From assembly GCA_003153155.1 (NCBI GenBank), contig PLWV01000005.1:74340-138339 (forward strand): DNA of 64,000 nucleotides, given 5' to 3'. Both the position numbers and the translations under genes were made by a program. Source of the stretch: Gallionella sp. GTDB taxonomy: Bacteria > Pseudomonadota > Gammaproteobacteria > Burkholderiales > Gallionellaceae. Positions 8,990 through 16,694 of this stretch are shown here, in pieces. Each line of letters begins with the position of its first letter. Position 1 is the first letter of the stretch. Below the pieces are notes generated by a model, which was not told the origin of the DNA, ran no database searches, and saw only the letters and a program-made list of their open reading frames with translations.

Positions 8990-9723
8990 GTGAAGCGGTA
9001 TTGATCTTGGGTGCCACCTCGGCCATCGCGCGCGCCACCGCAGCCGCCTTCGCCGCGCGCGGCAATGCCTTGTATCTGGCTTCGCGCGACGAGGAGGAAT
9101 TGCGGCGCATCGCCGCTGATCTGCGGCTGCGCTACGGCGTTGAGGTGCACTATGGTTTGTTCGATGCGGAAGCGACCGATACCCACGAGGCGTTTTTAAA
9201 ATCCGTTGTTACAGCCATGCCGAATCTTTCCGGCATGGTGCTGGCCTTCAGTTACCTCGGCGACCAGCAGGCGGCGCGCGATTTTAGCGTGGGCGTGAAA
9301 GTCATCGCCAGCAACTTCACCGGCGCGGCCTCCATCCTCAGCCACTGCGCGAATTATTTCGAGCCGTTGCAACGCGGCTTCATCATCGGTATTTCCTCGG
9401 TGGCGGGCGACCGCGGCAGGCAGAGCAATTATGTGTATGGCGCGGCGAAAGGCGCGCTCAGCCTGTACCTGCAAGGATTGCGCAACCGCCTGTACGCCAG
9501 CGGTGTGCGGGTCATCACCATCAAGCCGGGGTTCGTGGATACCGCGATGACGTATGGATTGCCCGGACTGTTTCTGGTTGCCTCCCCGCAGGCTATCGGC
9601 GAGCGTATCGTGGCAACGTTGAGCAAATCGGCTGATGTGGTTTACCTGCCGTGGTTCTGGCGCTACATCATGCTGATCATCAAACACATCCCGGAACCCA
9701 TTTTCAAGCGGATGAAATTGTGA
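8986..9723 (+). CDS. Short-chain dehydrogenase, DprE2-like (decaprenylphospho-keto-ribose reductase family)
   Basis: Predicted to reduce the 2'-keto intermediate made by the preceding oxidase, using NAD(P)H. The 245-residue SDR has the nucleotide-binding start VLILGATSAIARATAAAFA, the catalytic Ser in GISSVAGDRGR and YGAAKGALSLYLQGLR with the catalytic Tyr and Lys. KPGFVDTAMT follows. The hydrophobic C-terminus (FWRYIMLIIKHIPEPIFKRM) suggests membrane association, as in DprE2. ATGA overlap with the oxidase and GTGA overlap with the next gene indicate translational coupling. Confidence 0.83.
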   Translation: MSEAVLILGATSAIARATAAAFAARGNALYLASRDEEELRRIAADLRLRYGVEVHYGLFDAEATDTHEAFLKSVVTAMPNLSGMVLAFSYLGDQQAARDFSVGVKVIASNFTGAASILSHCANYFEPLQRGFIIGISSVAGDRGRQSNYVYGAAKGALSLYLQGLRNRLYASGVRVITIKPGFVDTAMTYGLPGLFLVASPQAIGERIVATLSKSADVVYLPWFWRYIMLIIKHIPEPIFKRMKL

Positions 9724-10361
9724 GCGCAGCGCAAGCGGAAAAGCCGGTCGTGGCGGTATTCGATTTCGACGGCACGCTGACGCGGCGCGATACCCTGCTG
9801 CCGTTCCTGTTGTATACGCTGGGTGCGGCAGCGGTTGCGCGCCATGCGCTCGCGCTGTCCCCGACCCTGGCAGGTTACGCGCTCGGTCTGATTGGCAACG
9901 GTGTTGCGAAAGAACGAGTGTTCGTCCGCTGTCTCGCAGGGATGCGTATTGATGAACTGCGACAGGAAGCCGAGCGGTTCGCGGCGCTCATCCTGCCGGG
10001 CTTGCTCCGGCATGAGTCACTGCAACGTTTTGATTGGCATAAACAGCAGGGGCATCGCTGCGTGGTAATCAGCGCGTCGTTGGAACTTTATGTGCGGCCC
10101 TGGGGGCAAAGGGCGGGCTTCGACGATGTGATCGCTACGCATCTGGAAACGCGGGAAGGTGGGCGCGTCACCGGAAAAGTTTCGGGGGCGAACTGTTACG
10201 GCATCGAGAAAGTGCGGCGGCTGGAAGCATTGCTGGGCAGCAGAGATGGCTATACCTTATACGCTTACGGCAACAGCCGGGGAGACAGGGAATTGTTGTT
10301 GTCTGCCGATTACCCTTACTATCGGCAAATTCCAAAAACACAAAATGAAAAAATTGCTTGA
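9720..10361 (+). CDS. HAD-family phosphatase, SerB/PSP-like (probable polyprenyl-phosphoribose 5-phosphatase)
   Basis: GTG start overlapping the previous stop (GTGA). The 213-residue protein has motif I VFDFDGTLTRRDTLLPF, motif II VISASLELYVRPW, a Lys in KVRRLEALLG and motif III AYGNSRGDRELLLSAD, with a helical cap. HAD phosphatases of this type are often clustered with UbiA-type phosphoribosyltransferases. The likely task, by context only, is removing the 5-phosphate from polyprenyl-phosphoryl-5-phosphoribose. The 3' end overlaps the prenyltransferase gene by 17 bases. Confidence 0.75.
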   Translation: MSAAQAEKPVVAVFDFDGTLTRRDTLLPFLLYTLGAAAVARHALALSPTLAGYALGLIGNGVAKERVFVRCLAGMRIDELRQEAERFAALILPGLLRHESLQRFDWHKQQGHRCVVISASLELYVRPWGQRAGFDDVIATHLETREGGRVTGKVSGANCYGIEKVRRLEALLGSRDGYTLYAYGNSRGDRELLLSADYPYYRQIPKTQNEKIA

Positions 10362-11217
10362 GTTATTGCGCCTGATGCGCCCCTACCAGTGGGTGAAGAA
10401 CGCTTTCGTGTTTACCGGCCTGCTGTTTGGCCATGCCTGGCATGACGCCAATCTGGTAGCCGGAGTGGTGATGGCCTTCGCCGCATTTTGCCTGGGGTCC
10501 AGCGCCGTCTATATTTTCAACGACATCGTTGACCTGGAGCAGGATAGACAGCATCCCAAGAAATGCAAACGGCCATTGGCTTCCGGATTGGTATCCATTC
10601 CCGCCGCCGTCATGCTCGCGGTACTGCTGGGCACGCTGGGTTTGAGTCTGGCATATTTCGCCGCGCCGACGGTGCTGGTGATACTGATCGGCTATGCGCT
10701 GATGAACATCGCCTACACCCTGCGGCTCAAGAACGTGGTGATTCTGGATGTTTTTATTATTGCCACCGGCTTCATGCTGCGCATACTCGCCGGCACGCTG
10801 GGGGTCGGCATCCCGCCTTCGCAGTGGCTGCTGCTGTGCGGCCTGATGGTGACGCTGTTTCTCGGTTTCACCAAGCGACGCGCGGAAATCATTGCCCTTA
10901 CTGATGATAAAACCGCGCATCGCAAAGTGCTGGAACATTACAGCCCGGTGCTGTTGGACAAGATGATAGGGATTACCGCCGCCGGGCTGATCATGAGCTA
11001 TAGCCTGTACACCATGAATCCCGACACCATACGCATCCACAACACGCCCAACCTGATCTACACCGTGCCTTTCGTGATGTACGGTGTATTCCGTTACATC
11101 TATCTGCTGCACCATCAGAGCCGGGGCGGCGACCCGTCGCACGATCTGGTGCGCGACCCGCATTTGTTCATCGTGGTCGGCGCGTGGCTGGTGGCGACCA
11201 TTCTGCTGATAGCGTGA
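10345..11217 (+). CDS. UbiA-family prenyltransferase, decaprenyl-phosphate phosphoribosyltransferase-like
   Basis: Integral membrane enzyme expected to join polyprenyl phosphate and phosphoribosyl pyrophosphate, the committed step to polyprenyl-phosphoryl-arabinose. The first Asp-rich motif NDIVDLEQDRQHPKKCKRP is the UbiA signature; the second region is YTLRLKNVVILDVFIIATG, a form typical of the phosphoribosyltransferase subgroup rather than of UbiA itself. Eight or nine hydrophobic segments cover the 290 residues. The ATG at 10345 was chosen because MKKLLELLRLMRPYQWVKN matches the family start; it lies inside the preceding gene. Confidence 0.85.
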   Translation: MKKLLELLRLMRPYQWVKNAFVFTGLLFGHAWHDANLVAGVVMAFAAFCLGSSAVYIFNDIVDLEQDRQHPKKCKRPLASGLVSIPAAVMLAVLLGTLGLSLAYFAAPTVLVILIGYALMNIAYTLRLKNVVILDVFIIATGFMLRILAGTLGVGIPPSQWLLLCGLMVTLFLGFTKRRAEIIALTDDKTAHRKVLEHYSPVLLDKMIGITAAGLIMSYSLYTMNPDTIRIHNTPNLIYTVPFVMYGVFRYIYLLHHQSRGGDPSHDLVRDPHLFIVVGAWLVATILLIA

Positions 11218-12176
11218 CGCATACCACTTTGTCCGGCTGGCGTTTTCGCGCGCTGCTGCTGATTGTGCTGCTGAGCGCCGTCGGCTATTTGATGTTTTCC
11301 CTGTGGGGCGGCTGGCAAGAGGTGGTTGCGGCTATGGTTCGTGTCGGACTCATAGGCACCGCCATTGCGCTGATGCTCTCGCTGGTCAATTACGGATTGC
11401 GCTTTGTGCGCTGGCAGAAATTTCTCGCACTACTGGGACACCGTGTCCATACTCCTGAAAGCCTGCGAATTTACATCGCGGGATTCGGCCTGACCATACT
11501 GCCCGGCAAGGCGGGCGAAGTGATTCGCAGCTTGTTCCTTAAACACCATGGCGTTTCCTATCCGGAGAGCCTAGCGGCGTTTTTTTCGGAGCAATTCTCC
11601 AATCTCATCAGCATGCTGTTGCTGGTCTCCATCGGTTTGTGGGTGTATCCGCCAGCCAAGCCCATGGTGGTGATTCTTGCCGCGCTGATTGTGACCGGAC
11701 TGGTCGTCCTCCAGCAAACCAAATGGCTGCAAGCGCTCAAGGTCATCGCGCAAAACAAGCTGCCTGCGCGTCCGGCTCATTTCATTACTTCGGCTATTGA
11801 GATCGTGCTGCATTCCGGGCGCTGCTTTCGCCTGCCCATGCTGCTGTATGGCATTGCCCTTGGGCTGGTCGCGTGGGGCGCGGAAGGGATGGCTTTCTAC
11901 TACATCATGCATGTTCTCGGCAGCGACCTGTCGCTGCCGACCGCGTTGTTCATCTATGCATTTTCGATGCTGGTCGGAGCGCTCAGTTTTCTTCCCGGTG
12001 GCCTCGGCGGGGCTGAAGCCACCATGGTCACGTTACTGATATTGAACCACGTCGCGCAACCGCAGGCCGTTGCAGCGACCGTGCTGATCCGGCTGGCGAC
12101 GCTGTGGTTTGCGGTGGCACTGGGCGTGATTGCGCTGACCATGTCTGAACGTGGGGGTTCTCGTAGGTTGGGTTAG
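11214..12176 (+). CDS. Lysylphosphatidylglycerol synthetase/UPF0104-type membrane protein, flippase-like
   Basis: GTG start in a GTGA overlap with the prenyltransferase. The 320-residue protein has about eight transmembrane segments and the family's GFGLTILPGKAGEVIRSLF and SFLPGGLGGAEATMVTLL motifs. Members of this family occur with lipid-linked sugar genes, so moving the finished lipid-sugar across the membrane is a plausible role, by context. The last residues (GGSRRLG) and the stop codon are encoded by a copy of the repeat TTCTCGTAGGTTGGGTTAG, so the native C-terminus has probably been replaced. Confidence 0.75.
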   Translation: MTHTTLSGWRFRALLLIVLLSAVGYLMFSLWGGWQEVVAAMVRVGLIGTAIALMLSLVNYGLRFVRWQKFLALLGHRVHTPESLRIYIAGFGLTILPGKAGEVIRSLFLKHHGVSYPESLAAFFSEQFSNLISMLLLVSIGLWVYPPAKPMVVILAALIVTGLVVLQQTKWLQALKVIAQNKLPARPAHFITSAIEIVLHSGRCFRLPMLLYGIALGLVAWGAEGMAFYYIMHVLGSDLSLPTALFIYAFSMLVGALSFLPGGLGGAEATMVTLLILNHVAQPQAVAATVLIRLATLWFAVALGVIALTMSERGGSRRLG

Positions 12177-12272
12177 TTCTCGTAGGGTGGGTTAGCGAAG
12201 CGGTGCGTGGTTGTTGCCGATTTATCGGCTATACAACCACGGCCTACCCCTTGCGGGTGTAACCCACCCTAC
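12158..12272. repeat. REP/BIME-like nested palindrome between convergent genes
   Basis: Two tandem 19-mers, TTCTCGTAGGTTGGGTTAG (12158-12176) and TTCTCGTAGGGTGGGTTAG (12177-12195), with a mirror arm GTAACCCACCCTAC at 12259-12272. Inside are further mirrored arms, CGTGGTTGT/ACAACCACG and GCCGA/TCGGC, so the whole can fold as one long stem. It may act as a two-way terminator for the convergent genes. The GTAGGGTGG core is shared with the RAYT-flanking REPs at 16695 and 17286. Confidence 0.75.
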
Positions 12273-12282
12273 AACAGCGGGT

Positions 12283-14505
12283 TTAGTCTAACTGCTCAAG
12301 CAACTCATCAAGATCGGTGATCGGCGGCAAGCATTGCGTGCCGTGGCATAGCCATGCGGTGGTTTTTTCTCCGCGAGGTTTGGCTAGCACCTCGGGCAGA
12401 TCTGCAACATCATCAGCCAGCACTATCGTCATCACACCGGGCAGGTAGCGTGATCGCAACGCGTTCTGCCAAGCAGTTGTTGCGCCGGGTGTTCCGCGCA
12501 AAATCAGCAAAGAAGCAGGCTGTAAATATTCCGCGAGTGCCGTGCACAGGCTGCTGTGATAAGCCGCAGATTGTTGCAGTGCCGGGAAGAACAGTTTCAG
12601 GCAACGTTCGGCGGCTTCCGAATATTTTATTTCTCCGGTGAGCAAAGACAGGCGCAGCAATGCTTGCGCGGCAATGCCGTTGCCCGCCGGAGTGGCATTG
12701 TCCTGCCCGATCTTGTTGCGCTGAATCAGTATTTCGTGGTCATGGCTGGTGAAGAAAAATCCGCCGCTTTGCTTGTCCTCAAAGCGTGCCAGCAAGGCAT
12801 CGGCGAGTTGTACGGCAAAGGCCAGGTCTGTGCCGCGAAATTCGGCTTGAAGCAATTCCAGCAAGGCATTCAGCAAAAAAGCATGGTCGTCCAGGTAAGC
12901 GTTCAGATGAGCTTTACCATCTTTGTACGTCGCCAATAATTTGCCATCGCGCCACAAGGTGTTGCGCACAAAATCCATCGCTCGTTGCGCCGAATGCAGC
13001 CAGTCAGGACGATTGAACACCCGTGCAGCACGCGCCATGCCGGTAATCATCAAGCCGTTCCATGCGCCGAGGATTTTTTCATCGCGTCCCGGGCGGATAC
13101 GTTGCTCGCGTGCCGCAAATAATTTTTGCCGGGCACTAACCAGCAATGCAGATTCTTGCTCTGTGGAGAGAACCAGGCGTTGGGCGATTTCTTCGAACGA
13201 TGCGCTGACACGCAGATTCCATGCGTGATGTTCAAAATTGGCCGGGTTGTCCAGACCGTAATAGGCTGCGATGAGCGCGTATTCTTCGGCACTCAATAGC
13301 GCGCGAATCTCATCGCGCTGCCACACATAAAACTTGCCTTCCTCATGCTCCGAGTCAGCATCCAGCGAGGAGTAGTAGCCGCGTTTAACGTTGGTCTCGC
13401 GTAGCGACTCGTTTGCTCCCTCGCCCGGAGATTCAAGATTGCCTTTCTCGTTTGTCCTTTCTCCCGCTTGCGGGAGAGAGTTAGAGAGAGGGGTTCTTTG
13501 CGGGAGAGGGTTGGGGTGAGGGAGACGGGTATGGCGGACTTCATCATCTGCGCTGGTATTTGTGCCATGCCCGTCCGGGGATTGCATTTCGCGCAGCACC
13601 CAAGCGGCGGTTTGCTCGACGACGCGTGCAAACATCGGATCGCCGCTGCTTTGCCACGCGTCGCAATACAGGCCGAGCAGCAGGCCGTTGTCATAAAGCA
13701 TTTTTTCAAAGTGCGGAATGTCCCAGCGCTCGTCCACGCTGTAGCGGCAAAAACCGCCGCCGAGTTGGTCATACAGTCCGCCGTGTGCCATCTGTTGCAG
13801 AGTGTAATGCACGATGTGCAGCGCCTGCTTGTCGCGGGTTGCATGGCTGCGGCGCAGCAGCAAATCGAGTTCCGCAGGATGCAAAAATTTCGGCGCGCCG
13901 CCGAAGCCGCCATTCACGCTGTCGAAGTTTTCGCTGTGTTGTCTTACCGCCAACGCAAGCGGACTGTCATTTAGCAGCACCTCGGAACTGCCCGGTCTGG
14001 GCAATGTTTCGGCAAGTGCCTTGATCAGATGCTGGCCTTGTGCGGCAAGTTCTGCGCGGTTTTCTGCATAGACCTGTGCCACCCGTTTTAACAGATCGGG
14101 AAAGGCGGGCAGGTTGTAGCGCGCCTGCTTGGGAAAATAAGTCCCGCCAAAAAATGGCGTGCCGTCCGGGCTGAGAAACATGGTCAACGGCCAGCCGCCG
14201 TTGCGCTGTGTCAGCATGTGATGCGCGGTCTGGTAAACCTGGTCGAGGTCGGGGCGTTCTTCGCGATCCACCTTGATGTTGATGAAATGCTCATTCATCA
14301 CAGCGGCGACTTCCGCGTCCTCGAACGATTCGTGTGCCATGACATGGCACCAATGGCAGGCCGAATAACCTATCGAGAGCAGGATCGGCTTGTTCTGTTC
14401 GCGGGAAATTTGCAGTGTTTCGGGATTCCACGCATACCAATCCACCGGGTTGTCGGCATGTTGCTGCAAATAGGGGCTGGTCTCTTGTGCAAGATGATTG
14501 GGCAT
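12283..14505 (-). CDS. DUF255 thioredoxin-fold protein (YyaL/spermatogenesis-associated protein 20 family)
   Basis: The 740-residue protein starts with a thioredoxin-like domain holding SACHWCHVMAHESFED (CxxC Cys about 50 and 53) and GGWPLTMFLSPDGTPFFGGTYF, followed by an (alpha/alpha)6-barrel glycosidase-like domain with FGGAPKFLHP and FEKMLYDNGLLL. Biochemical function is not established. The ATG at 14505 gives the usual start MPNHLAQETSPYL; longer frames upstream run through repeats. Just before GYYSSLDADSEHEEGKFYVW there are about 50 extra residues including HPNPLPQRTPL, read through a CCCTCTCCC-type repeat. Confidence 0.85.
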   Translation of the reverse strand: MPNHLAQETSPYLQQHADNPVDWYAWNPETLQISREQNKPILLSIGYSACHWCHVMAHESFEDAEVAAVMNEHFINIKVDREERPDLDQVYQTAHHMLTQRNGGWPLTMFLSPDGTPFFGGTYFPKQARYNLPAFPDLLKRVAQVYAENRAELAAQGQHLIKALAETLPRPGSSEVLLNDSPLALAVRQHSENFDSVNGGFGGAPKFLHPAELDLLLRRSHATRDKQALHIVHYTLQQMAHGGLYDQLGGGFCRYSVDERWDIPHFEKMLYDNGLLLGLYCDAWQSSGDPMFARVVEQTAAWVLREMQSPDGHGTNTSADDEVRHTRLPHPNPLPQRTPLSNSLPQAGERTNEKGNLESPGEGANESLRETNVKRGYYSSLDADSEHEEGKFYVWQRDEIRALLSAEEYALIAAYYGLDNPANFEHHAWNLRVSASFEEIAQRLVLSTEQESALLVSARQKLFAAREQRIRPGRDEKILGAWNGLMITGMARAARVFNRPDWLHSAQRAMDFVRNTLWRDGKLLATYKDGKAHLNAYLDDHAFLLNALLELLQAEFRGTDLAFAVQLADALLARFEDKQSGGFFFTSHDHEILIQRNKIGQDNATPAGNGIAAQALLRLSLLTGEIKYSEAAERCLKLFFPALQQSAAYHSSLCTALAEYLQPASLLILRGTPGATTAWQNALRSRYLPGVMTIVLADDVADLPEVLAKPRGEKTTAWLCHGTQCLPPITDLDELLEQLD
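13455..13526 (-). repeat. CCCTCTCCC/GGGAGAGGG-type repeat translated in the DUF255 gene
   Basis: Contains CTTTCTCCCGCTTGCGGGAGA and then GCGGGAGAGGGTTGGGGTGA. Related sequences occur at about 16662-16690 (CCCTCTCACACTTGTGGGAG), 17711-17751 (inside ybbP) and 36469-36626. The insertion keeps the host frame. Confidence 0.75.
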
Positions 14506-14523
14506 GGTTGATCGAGCAATACG

Positions 14524-14651
14524 CATTAAGAGCCCGTTCGCCCTGAGGTATCGAAGGGTGAACGCCGGTAACCAAGGGCTTCGATACATCCATTGTGGTT
14601 CGATACCTCACCACGAACGGATGTGCCCTGTGCTGAGTATATCGAAGCATC
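14524..14651. repeat. Cluster of TTCGATAC...CACGAACGG-type repeats between tesA and the DUF255 gene
   Basis: The gap holds inverted and direct copies of related motifs: GTTCGCCCTGAGGTATCGAAGG, GGGCTTCGATACATCC, GGTTCGATACCTCACCACG and GCTGAGTATATCGAAGC. This is the same broad type as TTCGACAGGCTCAGCACGAA in scpB. No gene is seen in the gap. Confidence 0.6.
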
Positions 14652-14673
14652 AGCCCCAACGGCAGTGAAAAGA

Positions 14674-15420
14674 TCAATAACGCAACAGCGGCTTCAATTC
14701 ATTCAGCACGTTACGCATCAGCAGCGGTTGCGCATCGGCAGTTGGATGCAAATTGTCAGCCTGAAATTGATCTGCAGCAACACCTTCCAGCAAGAACGGC
14801 AACAGCTTGACGCGGTGTTTTTCTGCGAGGCGCGGATACACATTTTCGAATTGAGTGATGTAAGGTTCGCCGTAATTGGGCGGCAGTTTCATGCCGACCA
14901 GCAGTACTTTGGCGCCGGCGTCCTTCGTTTGCTCAATGATGTCGCCCAGATTGGTTTCGATGTCGGCGGTGCTGAAACCGCGCAGTCCGTCGTTTGCGCC
15001 GAGTTCCACGATCACAATCACCGGGCGATATTGCCGCAAGGCCTTGGCGATGCGCTGCCGCCCTCCCAGCGCGGTCTCGCCGCTGATGCTGGCGTTCACG
15101 ATGCTGAACCCTGATTGCGTGCGCTGCAATTCCTGCTGTAACAAATTGACCCAACTTTTTTCTATGGCGATGCCATAACCGGCTGATAGACTGTCGCCGA
15201 ACACCAGGATGTTTTTTTCGGCATAAGCGCTGAACGGTAAAAAGAAGGTGAGAACCAGAATCAGGTTCAATGGAAATGATAAAAACCGTAGCGAGCGGTT
15301 TGAGTGCAAGGCGCGCGGCGCGGAGCGACCAAGACATATCAGTTTGATAGGCGCAGAAGCGAGCACCGCGCAACACAGCAATCGAATCGCGCAGTAGGTT
15401 TTTAGGACGGGGAATCTCAT
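14674..15420 (-). CDS. tesA: Multifunctional acyl-CoA thioesterase I / lysophospholipase TesA
   Basis: Periplasmic SGNH hydrolase acting on acyl-CoAs and lysophospholipids. Block I is VFGDSLSAGYG with the nucleophile Ser, block II VNASISGETALGGRQRI, block III VELGANDGLRG, and block V DNLHPTADAQPLL with the catalytic Asp/His. A signal peptide LILVLTFFLPFSAYA precedes the mature part. The start is uncertain. The ATG at 15420 gives 248 residues, but the first 46 or so are read through a MITE-like repeat. A TTG at 15270 would give 198 residues, the family's usual size. Divergent from ybbA, with start codons overlapping if the ATG is used. Confidence 0.88.
   Translation of the reverse strand: MRFPVLKTYCAIRLLCCAVLASAPIKLICLGRSAPRALHSNRSLRFLSFPLNLILVLTFFLPFSAYAEKNILVFGDSLSAGYGIAIEKSWVNLLQQELQRTQSGFSIVNASISGETALGGRQRIAKALRQYRPVIVIVELGANDGLRGFSTADIETNLGDIIEQTKDAGAKVLLVGMKLPPNYGEPYITQFENVYPRLAEKHRVKLLPFLLEGVAADQFQADNLHPTADAQPLLMRNVLNELKPLLRY
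15280..15404. repeat. MITE-like element over the 5' end of tesA
   Basis: Ends TAAAAACCGTAGCG and GTAGGTTTTTAG are roughly mirrored. Read on the minus strand the interior (TGTTGCGCGG ... TATCAAACTGATATG ... CGCGCCTTGCACTC) matches the plan of the element at 5825-5970. It separates the tesA signal peptide from the upstream ATG. Confidence 0.6.
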
Positions 15421-16099
15421 GGCAGCGATTGTGCAGGCAATTAATCTTAGTAAGCAAGTGGCAAGTCCCTCAATCGAAGGAGATGCCCAGCCGCTGATCA
15501 TCCTGCACGAGGTCAATTTCACCGTGGAGGCGGGCGACAGCCTGGCGATACTCGGCGCGTCCGGTTCCGGCAAGTCCACGCTACTCGGACTGCTGGCCGG
15601 GCTGGATGTGCCCAGCAGCGGCACGGTGTATCTCGACGGCACGGATATTTTCTCCTTCGATGAAGATGGCCGCGCGCGCCTGCGCGGACGGCTGGCGGGC
15701 TTCGTGTTCCAGTCGTTCCAGTTGCTGCCCGCGTTGACCGCGCTGGAAAACGTGATGCTGCCGCTGGAACTGCACGCTGCCCCCGATGCGCGCGAACGCG
15801 CCACTGAAGCCTTGCGACGCGTGGGATTGATACAGCGCATGGATCACCTGCCCAAGCATCTCTCCGGCGGCGAACAGCAGCGCGTGGCGATCGCACGCGC
15901 CTTTGTCGTCCAGCCGAAGATATTGTTTGCAGATGAGCCGACCGGCAACCTCGACGCCGCCACCGGCAGCCAGATCATCGAACTGATGCTGGAACTGAAC
16001 CGCGCACAAGGCACCACACTGATCCTCGTCACCCACGACGAAGCGCTTGCGCGGCGCTGCAACAGGCAGTTGCATCTGGCGGCGGGGCGGGTGATGTAG
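15419..16099 (+). CDS. ybbA: ABC transporter ATP-binding protein, YbbA-like
   Basis: ATPase of a LolD/MacB-type exporter, paired with the large FtsX-like permease downstream. The 226 residues carry Walker A GASGSGKST (about 46-54), Q-loop FQSFQLLPALTALENVMLP, signature LSGGEQQRVAIARA, Walker B ILFADEPTGNLD and the H-loop VTHDEAL. In E. coli ybbA lies opposite tesA and just before ybbP. Here the same order holds, but about 1.2 kb of extra DNA separates ybbA from the intact permease gene. Confidence 0.9.
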   Translation: MAAIVQAINLSKQVASPSIEGDAQPLIILHEVNFTVEAGDSLAILGASGSGKSTLLGLLAGLDVPSSGTVYLDGTDIFSFDEDGRARLRGRLAGFVFQSFQLLPALTALENVMLPLELHAAPDARERATEALRRVGLIQRMDHLPKHLSGGEQQRVAIARAFVVQPKILFADEPTGNLDAATGSQIIELMLELNRAQGTTLILVTHDEALARRCNRQLHLAAGRVM

Positions 16100-16179
16100 T
16101 GTTGCAAATAGATATGTGGCGCAATGCCCGTTGGTTATTGCGTTATATGCGGGCTTTTGAATTTGAACAGGAGATGAAA

Positions 16180-16533
16180 ATGAAAACAAATAAAGCGAGG
16201 CTGAGTTCTTTAATTCTTTTGCTCGCAATTACAGCATGCACGACATGGACTCAGGAGGATGCGATGCACCTTTTTGCAGTACAACAAGATATGTCTATTG
16301 CTAATAAAGATAATATTGATAGGGTTCTTAACCCAAGGTCGGCAGTCGTATTGCTAGGTGTGCAGGAAGTACAGCCCGGGGTGATGGAGTATTCCTTCGA
16401 AGATAAAAAGGCAAAATGGTTTACTCCTGCGGAAGCGAAATGTCGATTTATTGTTATGGTTAACAAGGATAGTGGCACGGAGATCGGCTGGAGATATAAC
16501 GGTAATCCAGAATACTGTATCGCCAACCCATGA
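16180..16533 (+). CDS. Small putative lipoprotein of unknown function
   Basis: The 117-residue product begins MKTNKARLSSLILLLAITAC, a short basic-hydrophobic signal ending in a lipobox (ITAC), so it is probably lipidated at Cys 20 and sorted to the envelope. I chose the ATG at 16180 because AGGAG (16169-16173) sits six bases upstream; an ATG at 16174 touches that site. The DNA is more A/T-rich than its neighbours. It lies in the block of extra DNA between ybbA and ybbP together with a RAYT element, which suggests acquisition. No family recognised. Confidence 0.65.
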   Translation: MKTNKARLSSLILLLAITACTTWTQEDAMHLFAVQQDMSIANKDNIDRVLNPRSAVVLLGVQEVQPGVMEYSFEDKKAKWFTPAEAKCRFIVMVNKDSGTEIGWRYNGNPEYCIANP

Positions 16534-16580
16534 CGACGAAAACAATCGGAGACAGATCACTGTTTCGCAGTAAATAGAAA

Positions 16581-16649
16581 ATGAACCTCCTTCGCCTGTC
16601 CCTCAATTTGCTGCGCCGCGACTGGCGCGCCGGAGAATGGCGCGTGCTG
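16581..16649 (+). pseudogene. Duplicated 5' end of ybbP
   Basis: The first 23 codons encode the same 23 residues as the intact gene at 17332 (MNLLRLSLNLLRRDWRAGEW and three more). Six bases differ, all at synonymous positions. After codon 23 the sequence switches to a CCCTCTCACACTTGTGGGAG repeat and a REP, and the frame ends at 16733. It is a truncated copy left upstream of the RAYT. Confidence 0.85.
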
Positions 16650-16694
16650 TGCATTTTCCCTCTCACACTTGTGGGAGAGGGGCAGGGGAGTTTC

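Noticed and set aside
13441-13530. CRISPR-like spacing of GGGAGAGGG units
   Set aside because: The units are not regularly spaced and no unique spacers lie between them; they are ordinary dispersed repeats.
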